From the NCBI RefSeq assembly GCF_900545205.1, contig NZ_UQYC01000015.1, forward strand, positions 1 through 29,185: a DNA stretch of 29,185 bases, read 5' to 3'. The notes under the pieces were generated by a model that saw only the letters and a list, made by a program, of their open reading frames with translations, was not told the origin of the DNA and ran no database searches. The stretch comes from an uncultured Veillonella sp. (GTDB lineage Bacteria > Bacillota > Negativicutes > Veillonellales > Veillonellaceae). The position numbers and the translations under genes are program-made. Shown here in pieces: positions 7,409 to 14,582 of this stretch (position 1 is its first letter; the number at the start of each line of letters is the position of its first letter).

Positions 7409-7473
7409 GATACGAATCATAGGAATCACCATCTATTTAGGATCAATACATGGTGATTCCTATACGCCGTATC
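7409..7473. repeat. Long stem-loop between rny and dnaG
   Basis: A perfect 14-bp inverted repeat (7419-7432 with 7450-7463) encloses a 17-base loop. Outer arms gatacg (7409-7414) and cgtatc (7468-7473) extend it. On the plus strand it is followed by TTTT, so it resembles a terminator for plus-strand transcription, although no plus-strand gene is visible nearby. The function is unknown. Confidence 0.75.
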
Positions 7474-7495
7474 TTTTAATAGTCTGCGAATAATA

Positions 7496-7535
7496 TTTGA
7501 TAATAATAGGCTGCAATGAAATCATTGCAGCCTAT
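7496..7535 (-). terminator. Probable terminator of rny
   Basis: A perfect inverted repeat, 7506-7535, has 12-14 bp arms around a small loop containing TTTC. It begins 20 bp after the rny stop codon. On the minus strand it is followed by TATTATTATC, which is U-rich but interrupted, so it may end transcription imperfectly. Confidence 0.65.
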
Positions 7536-7554
7536 ACTTATCGCTTATAGCATA

Positions 7555-9120
7555 TTATTTTGCGTAATCCACAACGCGAGTTTCACGAATAATTACGACC
7601 TTAATTTGGCCTGGATATTCGAGTTCAGACTCGATGCGTTTTACGATATTCCGAACGAGTAATGTAGACTCAGCTTCATCAATCTTATCCGGTTTTACTA
7701 CAACGCGAATCTCACGACCTGCTTGAATAGCAAAGCATTTTTCAACGCCTTCGAAGGATTCAGCGATTTCTTCCAATTTAGATAAACGTTTCAAGTAGTT
7801 TTCTAATGTTTCTCGACGTGCTCCAGGACGAGCCGCAGAGATAGCATCAGCAGCTGCAACTAATACAGCTTCTACAGATTGGAACTCTTCATCACCATGA
7901 TGAGCGCCAATGCAGTTAATTACTGCTGCGCTTTCACGATATTTACGAGCCACATCAACACCAATTTGAACATGAGAACCCTCAAGTTCACGGTCCAATG
8001 CTTTACCAATATCATGGATTAAACCACCTCGTTTAGCCAATGTTACATCACAGCCTAGTTCAGCTGCCATCAAACCTGCTAAATGAGATACTTCAATAGA
8101 ATGTTTCAAAACGTTTTGACCGTAACTAGTACGATATTTCAAACGGCCTAAAATCTTAACAATTTCAGGATGTAAGCCATGAACATCAGCTTCAAATGTT
8201 GCTTGTTCACCAGCTTCTTTAATAGTTTGGTCAACCTCTTTACGAGCTTTACCAACCATTTCTTCAATACGAGCTGGATGGATACGACCATCTACAATCA
8301 ATTTTTCTAAAGCAATACGAGCCACTTCACGACGAATTGGGTCGAAGCCAGAAAGAATAACTGCTTCTGGTGTGTCATCGATAATCAAGTCAATACCTGT
8401 TAATGTTTCGAGTGCGCGAATATTACGGCCCTCACGACCAATAATGCGGCCTTTCATTTCATCATTAGGCAATGCCACTACGGATACGGTAGTTTCCGCT
8501 ACATGGTCAGCTGCGCAACGTTGGATTGCAGAGGAGATAATTTCTTTTGCTTTTTTCTCCGCATCATCCTTAGCTTGCTGCTCCATTTCCTTAACCATAA
8601 TTGCCGTTTCATGACGAATCTCTTGTTCTACATTTGTTAACAAGATATTCTTAGCTTCTTCAAATGTCATGCCAGAAATACGTTCTAACTCTGCCATTTG
8701 TTTTTCATACAAAGCTTCAATTTTTTCACGGCTTTGGGCTAAGTCAGCTTCTTTGCGATGTAAAGCTTCCTCTTTGTGTTCAATATTGTCTAATTTTTTA
8801 TCCAAAGATTCTTCTTTTTGAAGAATACGACGTTCCATACGTTGAAGTTCAGAACGGCGATCTTTATTTTCTCGTTCTACATCAGAACGGAGCTTATGAA
8901 TTTCTTCTTTCGCTTCTAATAAAGCTTCTTTCTTTTTAGACTCAGCTGTGCGCTCACCGTTAGCGATGATGCGTGCAGCCTCTTGTTCAGCTTGATTCAG
9001 TTTTCCTTCAGCAATATTTTTTCTAAAAAAATAGCCTGCCCCTAGTCCAATCAGTACCATTACCACTGCAATTAGACAATACTCTAAAATATGTCCCACA
9101 TCTTCTAAAATCTGTCTCAC
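7555..9120 (-). CDS. rny: Ribonuclease Y
   Basis: A membrane-anchored endoribonuclease that starts mRNA decay in many Firmicutes. The 521-residue frame shows one N-terminal transmembrane helix (about 12-31), a long charged coiled coil (about 35-200), a KH RNA-binding domain with GRIIGREGRNI at 224-234, and an HD hydrolase domain with H340 and the HD pair at 369-370 (GGLIHDIGKALD). It has its own consensus promoter and a leader of about 100 nt, and ends at a hairpin. The start is odd. The first possible codon, GTG at 9120, directly abuts AGGAG, and a stop lies just upstream in frame. The codon best placed for the AGGAGG is an ATT at 9111. The annotated GTG is therefore tentative by a few residues. 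Confidence 0.95.
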   Translation of the reverse strand: MRQILEDVGHILEYCLIAVVMVLIGLGAGYFFRKNIAEGKLNQAEQEAARIIANGERTAESKKKEALLEAKEEIHKLRSDVERENKDRRSELQRMERRILQKEESLDKKLDNIEHKEEALHRKEADLAQSREKIEALYEKQMAELERISGMTFEEAKNILLTNVEQEIRHETAIMVKEMEQQAKDDAEKKAKEIISSAIQRCAADHVAETTVSVVALPNDEMKGRIIGREGRNIRALETLTGIDLIIDDTPEAVILSGFDPIRREVARIALEKLIVDGRIHPARIEEMVGKARKEVDQTIKEAGEQATFEADVHGLHPEIVKILGRLKYRTSYGQNVLKHSIEVSHLAGLMAAELGCDVTLAKRGGLIHDIGKALDRELEGSHVQIGVDVARKYRESAAVINCIGAHHGDEEFQSVEAVLVAAADAISAARPGARRETLENYLKRLSKLEEIAESFEGVEKCFAIQAGREIRVVVKPDKIDEAESTLLVRNIVKRIESELEYPGQIKVVIIRETRVVDYAK

Positions 9121-9227
9121 CTCCTCTTAAATTCTCAAAATCGAGCTTTCATGCTCCTTTTTATGCCCTTCATGCATTAAATTATCATTTAGCCATATCA
9201 TCATATAAATAAATAAGGCTATTATTA

Positions 9228-9256
9228 ATTTTAGACTTGAAAGCCCTTTCTGTCAA
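9228..9256 (-). promoter_or_regulatory. Sigma-A promoter of rny
   Basis: TTGACA (9251-9256) and TAAAAT (9228-9233) on the minus strand are exactly 17 bp apart. The spacer holds the near-palindrome GAAAGGGCTTTC. Transcription should start near 9221, leaving about 100 nt of leader before rny. It lies about 40 bp beyond the recX stop codon. Confidence 0.85.
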
Positions 9257-9295
9257 GATTTTACAAGCCTGGTAAGGCCTCAGAAAAAGTACTAT

Positions 9296-9739
9296 CTATT
9301 CATAAAAATCATTGCACACAACTTGGATAGTACTCGTTGAAAACCCTCTATATTTGAGAAAATTAAATACTTTTACACGAGGAGTGTCTTCTTCATTGAG
9401 AATAGAGCCAAATTTTTTCTCCACTACGCGATAAGCAGCTTTCACTTCATCATAATTAGAGATTTCCTGAGGCACTGTAAGACCTCGCAGCTTCATCTTT
9501 TGCTTAATCATATACGCACCGTATTTTTGTTCTTTCATCAAGTACGTCAATACTTGCTCAGATAAGCGTTCATCATTGATGTAATCATAGTCTCTAAGAC
9601 GTTCAAGGACCCGCTCAATGATTGGGTCCTCAATTTGTTTACGTCTCATTTTTTGTGTCAGTTCATAGGAACTAAGAAATCGTTGAGCTAGGAAGCGATA
9701 CGCTTGATCCATAGCAGCTTGCATCGTTTCGTCACTCAT
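9296..9739 (-). CDS. recX: Regulatory protein RecX
   Basis: A small modulator that binds RecA filaments and restrains recombinase activity. The 147-residue protein has the family's repeated three-helix units: AYRFLAQRFLSSYELTQKMRRKQ, then LERLRDYDYINDERLSEQVL, and a C-terminal VFNFLKYRGFSTSTIQVV. Sequence conservation in this family is low, so the call rests on this helical pattern and on position: the start lies two bases after the recA stop, the classic recA-recX pairing. No separate promoter is needed. Confidence 0.9.
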   Translation of the reverse strand: MSDETMQAAMDQAYRFLAQRFLSSYELTQKMRRKQIEDPIIERVLERLRDYDYINDERLSEQVLTYLMKEQKYGAYMIKQKMKLRGLTVPQEISNYDEVKAAYRVVEKKFGSILNEEDTPRVKVFNFLKYRGFSTSTIQVVCNDFYE

Positions 9740-9741
9740 GA

Positions 9742-10782
9742 TTATACTTCTTCAGTTACTTCTTCACCGATTACATCAATTTCTTCTGTACCAACAGCTA
9801 ATGTATCGCGAATAATACGATCGATTTCATCAGCAATTTGTGGGTTATCTAACAAATATTGTTTAGCGGCTTCTTTACCTTGGCCCATGCGTTCACCGTT
9901 ATAGGAATACCATGCACCAGATTTATTGATAATTTCCATATTTGTGCCAATATCGATAAGTGTACCAGCTTTGGAGATACCTTCACCGTACATCAAATCA
10001 AACTCAGCTGTTTTGAATGGAGGTGCTACTTTATTTTTAACAACTTTAACTTTAGTGCGAGCACCAACATTTTCGTTATTAGCTTTAATTAATTCACCCT
10101 TACGAACATCAAGACGTACGGAGGAATAGAATTTCAACGCACGACCACCTGTTGTAGTTTCAGGATTACCAAACATTACGCCTACTTTTTCACGCAATTG
10201 GTTGATAAAGATAACAACAGTTTTAGATTTGCTGATGATACCAGTCAATTTACGCAATGCTTTACTCATCAAACGAGCTTGGAGACCTACGTGAGCATCG
10301 CCCATTTCACCGTCGATTTCTGCTTTAGGAACCAAGGCTGCAACGGAGTCAACTACGACGATATCTACAGCACCACTGCGAACAAGGGCTTCTGTAATTT
10401 CAAGAGCTTGTTCACCATTATCTGGTTGAGAAATCAACAAGTTATTGATATCTACGCCCAAATTACGAGCATATACAGGATCCATTGCATGCTCCGCATC
10501 AATAAAAGCTGCAATGCCACCTTGTTTTTGCGCTTCTGCTACAGCGTGAAGAGCTACTGTTGTTTTACCAGAGGATTCTGGACCGTAGATTTCAATTACA
10601 CGGCCACGAGGGAACCCACCTACGCCAACAGCGATATCGATTGCAAGAGAACCAGAGGAGATAACCTCTACGTTCATGCGATCTGCTGCTTCACCAAGAC
10701 GCATAATAGCGCCTTTACCAAAGTCTTTTTCAATTTGTTTTAACGCGTTATCCAACGCTGCTTGTCTGCCATCTACAGCCAT
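9742..10782 (-). CDS. recA: Recombinase RecA
   Basis: The strand-exchange ATPase of homologous recombination, and in SOS-competent cells the co-protease for LexA. Walker A GPESSGKTT is at residues 67-75 and the Walker B region VVDSVAALVPKAE near 140-155. Loop L1 is GDAHVGLQARLMSKALRKL and the INQLREKVGVMFGNPETTTGG segment includes loop L2. The acidic C-terminus EEIDVIGEEVTEEV is typical. The 346 residues match the family. It starts four bases after the cinA stop, and its AAGGGG ribosome-binding site lies inside the cinA end. It is therefore most likely read from a cinA promoter, an arrangement known from Streptococcus pneumoniae. I saw no LexA-like box directly upstream. Confidence 0.98.
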   Translation of the reverse strand: MAVDGRQAALDNALKQIEKDFGKGAIMRLGEAADRMNVEVISSGSLAIDIAVGVGGFPRGRVIEIYGPESSGKTTVALHAVAEAQKQGGIAAFIDAEHAMDPVYARNLGVDINNLLISQPDNGEQALEITEALVRSGAVDIVVVDSVAALVPKAEIDGEMGDAHVGLQARLMSKALRKLTGIISKSKTVVIFINQLREKVGVMFGNPETTTGGRALKFYSSVRLDVRKGELIKANNENVGARTKVKVVKNKVAPPFKTAEFDLMYGEGISKAGTLIDIGTNMEIINKSGAWYSYNGERMGQGKEAAKQYLLDNPQIADEIDRIIRDTLAVGTEEIDVIGEEVTEEV

Positions 10783-10786
10783 TATT

Positions 10787-12034
10787 TTATTTCCCCTTTT
10801 CTGTTATATAAGTATACACATAATATAGTGCTAGCTCTGCTGCACTTTGTCGAATATCTTCGCGATTACCAATTAAATTAGCCTTGTGAGCCACTGTTCC
10901 ATGAGGTCCGGTAACCCCAAACCATACAAGACCAACGGGCTTTTCAGGACTACCACCGCCAGGACCAGCTATACCAGTCGTAGAAACGGCATATGTTGTT
11001 TGACCAACAGTTCGTGCCCCCTCGGCCATAGCCTTAGCAACTTGCTCACTAACGGCCCCATAGGTATCTAACATATCTTGAGGTACACCTAACACACGAT
11101 GTTTGACATCATTGCTATAGGAAATAACACCGCCCATATAGTATTCACTGCTACCACTGACATTAGTCAATAACTTACCAACTAAGCCAGAGGTACAAGA
11201 TTCAGCAGTACTAATCGTACTATGTTCCTCTAGTAAAGCACGCCCCAGAGTTTCCTCCATGGAAATAGATAAATCGCGACCTACCCGAGAGTCTAACCGT
11301 TCTCGAATGATAGCATCCCAAGGATTTAGAAGCTCATGTGCAGCCTCTAAGGTATCAGCCTTAGCCGTAATGCGCACCTCAATATAGCCTTTTTTGATTA
11401 ATAACGCTATAGTCGGATTTGATTGATTCTTAATGAGATCCATTAAGGTATTTTCCAAATCGATTTCGCGAATATCATATACACCATATCGATAAGAGGT
11501 AACCACACCTTGTGAACCAAAGCGCTCATACAAATATGGAACTACACTATCTTGGAACATTCCCTTCATTTCACCAGGAGGTCCTGGCAAAAGAATATAT
11601 GTAGTATCGCCATCTTCAACGACAACACCTGGTGCTACACCTACCGGATTATGTAGTACCTTTGCACCTTCTGGCAATTGTGCTTCTCGACGACTTGCAT
11701 CAGGCACAGTACGTTTTACACGTTGGAAAAATTTTTCAACCTCATCCATCGCCTCTTGATTAAATATAATCTTTCGGTCCACAGAATCGGCCAATACATT
11801 CCGTGTAATATCCCCTTGCGTTGGTCCTAATCCGCCAGTACTAATAACGATGTCCGCTCTAGTGCTAGCTAATTGAAAGAGCTCTGCCATGCGCTTTGGA
11901 TTATCTCCTACTACCGATTGATGAGCAATAGTATATCCTAATTTATTTAATTCTTGTGCTAACCAAGATACATTAGTGTTAACTGTATCACCTAGCAATA
12001 ACTCTGAACCTGTAGAAATGAGTTCTACAATCAT
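10787..12034 (-). CDS. cinA: CinA: ADP-ribose pyrophosphatase/nicotinamide-nucleotide amidohydrolase
   Basis: A two-domain protein. The N-terminal MoaB/MogA-like domain (about 1-170; MIVELISTGSELLLGDTVNTN, STGGLGPTQGD, LLPGPPGEMKGMF) is the COG1058 nucleotide hydrolase module. The C-terminal PncC-type domain (about 250-410; STAESCTSGLVGKLLTNVSG, STTGIAGPGGGSPEKPVGLVW) deamidates nicotinamide mononucleotide, recycling pyridine nucleotides. The length of 415 is standard. GGAGGTGATC precedes the ATG. It sits between rimO and recA and probably forms one transcript with recA and recX. The competence-induced naming comes from streptococci and does not imply competence here. Confidence 0.95.
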   Translation of the reverse strand: MIVELISTGSELLLGDTVNTNVSWLAQELNKLGYTIAHQSVVGDNPKRMAELFQLASTRADIVISTGGLGPTQGDITRNVLADSVDRKIIFNQEAMDEVEKFFQRVKRTVPDASRREAQLPEGAKVLHNPVGVAPGVVVEDGDTTYILLPGPPGEMKGMFQDSVVPYLYERFGSQGVVTSYRYGVYDIREIDLENTLMDLIKNQSNPTIALLIKKGYIEVRITAKADTLEAAHELLNPWDAIIRERLDSRVGRDLSISMEETLGRALLEEHSTISTAESCTSGLVGKLLTNVSGSSEYYMGGVISYSNDVKHRVLGVPQDMLDTYGAVSEQVAKAMAEGARTVGQTTYAVSTTGIAGPGGGSPEKPVGLVWFGVTGPHGTVAHKANLIGNREDIRQSAAELALYYVYTYITEKGK

Positions 12035-12071
12035 CAGATCACCTCCACAATCGAATGTATCGAGCTGTGTT

Positions 12072-13418
12072 TTATTCTACAACCGTAGCTACTACGTCGT
12101 AAGCAAAGCCTTGCTCTACTTGTACCTTAAGAATATCTCCAGGTTGAATCTCTTCTCCGCAGTCTTCAATGTACATATTACCGTCTACATCAGGTGCTTG
12201 AGATTTTAAGCGTCCTTTAGCGAGTAATGTACCATTCTCACCTTCCTCGATTTCTTCTACCATTGCATAGTCAATAGTACCTTCTAAATCGCGGTTATTT
12301 TCTTCAGAAATAGCGGCTTGGATGGACATGAGAATATGATAACGCTCTTCTTTTACCTCTTCTGGCACTTGGTCTTCACGCGCACCAGCTGGTGTACCTT
12401 CCTCTTGAGAATAAGTAAATACGCCCATATTATCAAATTTGATTTCTTTTACAAAGTCGCAAAGTTCTTCAAATTGCTCATCTGTTTCACCAGGGAAGCC
12501 AACGATAATAGATGTACGCAATGTAATATGTGTAGGAGCATTTCTAATTTTCTTAAGCAACCGTTCAATATCATTACGATCATCTCGACGATTCATTTGT
12601 TTTAAAATATCGTTATTAACATGTTGTAATGGGATATCTACATATTTACAAAGTTTTGGCTCATTAACGATAAGATCTAACAATTCATCGGAGAAGAATG
12701 TTGGATATAGGTATAACATACGAATCCATTCGATTCCATCTACCGTAGTTAACTCCTTAAGCAATGTAGTCAACAAAGGCTTGCCATCGTTAAGGTCAAT
12801 ACCATAACTAGTTGTATCTTGAGCAATCAGAACAACTTCCTTAACACCTGCTGCAGCTAATCGTTCCACTTCGGCCTTAATAGACTCGATAGTACGACTG
12901 CGGAATGCACCGCGCACCTTTGGAATAATGCAGAAGGTACAACCGTTGTTACAGCCTTCCGCAATTTTTACATACGCACTGTAACGAGGTGTTGTTTGAA
13001 TACGAGGCATGCGTTCATCATAGATATTTGTAATATTTTCCATGATACAACTACGATTGCCATGCTCAATAGCATCAACAGCAACCATGATTTGGTCCCA
13101 TGCACCTGTACCGATCAAAGCATCAATTTCAGGGATTTCTTTGAATAGCTCATCCTGATATTGTTGGCTTAAGCAACCTGCTACAATAAGGCCTTTACAT
13201 GTACCATCTTCTTTATATTGAGCTACCTCAAGAATGGTATTGATAGACTCCGCTTTGGCTTTCTCAATAAAAGTACAGGTATTTACGACGATAAGATCTG
13301 CTTCGCTTAGGTCCTCTGTAATCGTATAGCCATTATCTTTCAATAAGCCTAACATTACCTCTGTATCTACTAAGTTTTTAGCACAACCTAGGCTAACATA
13401 TCCTAATTTCTTACCCAT
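12072..13418 (-). CDS. rimO: Ribosomal protein uS12 methylthiotransferase
   Basis: It adds a methylthio group to the conserved aspartate of ribosomal protein S12, using two iron-sulfur clusters and SAM. The N-terminal MTTase domain carries cysteines C12, C48 and C82. The radical SAM motif is C156-x3-C160-x2-C163 (EGCNNGCTFCIIP). A TRAM domain ends the 448 residues. The opening LGCAKNLVDTEVMLG is characteristic of RimO rather than of the tRNA enzyme MiaB. AAAGGAT precedes the ATG. In many Firmicutes the next gene is pgsA; here cinA follows after about 37 bp. Confidence 0.96.
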   Translation of the reverse strand: MGKKLGYVSLGCAKNLVDTEVMLGLLKDNGYTITEDLSEADLIVVNTCTFIEKAKAESINTILEVAQYKEDGTCKGLIVAGCLSQQYQDELFKEIPEIDALIGTGAWDQIMVAVDAIEHGNRSCIMENITNIYDERMPRIQTTPRYSAYVKIAEGCNNGCTFCIIPKVRGAFRSRTIESIKAEVERLAAAGVKEVVLIAQDTTSYGIDLNDGKPLLTTLLKELTTVDGIEWIRMLYLYPTFFSDELLDLIVNEPKLCKYVDIPLQHVNNDILKQMNRRDDRNDIERLLKKIRNAPTHITLRTSIIVGFPGETDEQFEELCDFVKEIKFDNMGVFTYSQEEGTPAGAREDQVPEEVKEERYHILMSIQAAISEENNRDLEGTIDYAMVEEIEEGENGTLLAKGRLKSQAPDVDGNMYIEDCGEEIQPGDILKVQVEQGFAYDVVATVVE

Positions 13419-13482
13419 TCTATATCCTTTCTTAACAAGATTATTTTCAATTTACTACCTTAATAGGATCTATATAACTGAG

Positions 13483-14520
13483 TTATTCCTTACGGAAACG
13501 CACTTGGCTAACCCAGTGATTTAGTAATAATTTTTTACCATCAATGGTGTAACCGCCATTTACAGGCCATAAAATTAGCTCATGTCCCAATGAGTCTTTT
13601 GGCTCATCCATTTCTGGGTTTGTAAATATATAGGTGAAGTTATTTTCAACCATATACTTTGCAGTCTTTGTAGATAACAACCAATTAATAAATTCAACGC
13701 TATCTGCTTTATGTTTTGAATTTTTTAATACAGCAGCGCCAGTTACATAATAAGATGTTCCATCTGTTGGGTATATAACCTTAATCGGATATCCATGACG
13801 AGTATATTGGGCCGCATCAGACAAATTACCAATGCCGATATTAGACTCTCCTAACGCAGTTAAGCGAACTGGAGTAGACAAGAACTTGGCATGTTGTATT
13901 ATATGTGGCTTTAAGCTATATAAATAGTTCAGTGCCTCAGGCTCGCCTCTATATTCCACCATGTTATATAACAAATTAGCTGCATTTTGGGATGCTACAA
14001 AATCGGTCATCACAATAGACCAATCACCTTGTTTGCCCAATGTATCCCAAGTAGTAATATATTTACCTATCCCATTGTAGAAGGTATCATTTTGAACAAA
14101 TACAATAGGATCATACCAAAGACCTACCCAATACCCATTTATATCTTTTAGATTATCACGTACTTCGTCAATTCTCTCATTAACGATAGGTGCATATTTC
14201 CCTGCATTTGCCCCTACAACGAGATTATCTTCAGAGGTAAGTACCAGATCACCAGATGTATCAGCTACATTTGAAGCCGCCCGTTGAGCCATTTGCTCTT
14301 CTGTAAGAGGCATAACTGTAACTTTTACATTTTTCTCCTCTTCATAACGATCGGCAAGCAATGTAGTTATATTGTTCGGCAAGTCTGTATAAACTGTAAT
14401 CTCACCACGAACAGGTTCTTTTGCATGTTCTAACTGTTCTTGATGGTAAAAGTTTACGCCATAGGTTAACATTCCTATAACAAATAGGGCTAAAACGCCC
14501 GGAGCAATCCACCGTTTCAT
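13483..14520 (-). CDS. Extracellular solute-binding protein, iron(III)-type family 1 (orphan)
   Basis: A 345-residue periplasmic-binding-protein fold resembling the FbpA/AfuA iron(III) group: GEITVYTDLPNN opens the mature domain, a GLWYDPIVFVQN block follows the first lobe, and YPTDGTSYYVTGAAVLKNSKHKADSVEFINWLLS is the family's late core segment. An N-terminal hydrophobic helix (about residues 5-22) has no lipobox cysteine, so it is either a cleaved signal or a membrane anchor. AGGAGG lies seven bases before the ATG. No permease or ATPase gene is nearby, so the transported ligand cannot be assigned. It lies between ygiQ and rimO, 62 bp after the former. Confidence 0.8.
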   Translation of the reverse strand: MKRWIAPGVLALFVIGMLTYGVNFYHQEQLEHAKEPVRGEITVYTDLPNNITTLLADRYEEEKNVKVTVMPLTEEQMAQRAASNVADTSGDLVLTSEDNLVVGANAGKYAPIVNERIDEVRDNLKDINGYWVGLWYDPIVFVQNDTFYNGIGKYITTWDTLGKQGDWSIVMTDFVASQNAANLLYNMVEYRGEPEALNYLYSLKPHIIQHAKFLSTPVRLTALGESNIGIGNLSDAAQYTRHGYPIKVIYPTDGTSYYVTGAAVLKNSKHKADSVEFINWLLSTKTAKYMVENNFTYIFTNPEMDEPKDSLGHELILWPVNGGYTIDGKKLLLNHWVSQVRFRKE

Positions 14521-14582
14521 ATATGCCTCCTATAAGACATAAAGTATTCCCAAACCAGAATAGACAAAGCTATTCTCCATTA

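Noticed and set aside
9121..9175. A short open frame (MHEGHKKEHESSILRI) in the rny leader
   Set aside because: It has no ribosome-binding site and stops just before rny; there is no evidence that it is translated.
10198..10743. A 181-codon open frame on the plus strand opposite recA
   Set aside because: It is fully antisense to recA, has no family resemblance or good ribosome-binding site, and reflects codon bias of recA.
10783..10800. LexA (SOS) box in front of recA
   Set aside because: Only four bases separate cinA and recA, and no CGAAC/GTTCG-type palindrome was seen there or just before cinA.
14553..14570. Small inverted repeat between ygiQ and the solute-binding protein gene
   Set aside because: Only six base pairs (gaatag/ctattc) and no U-tract, so not called as a terminator.
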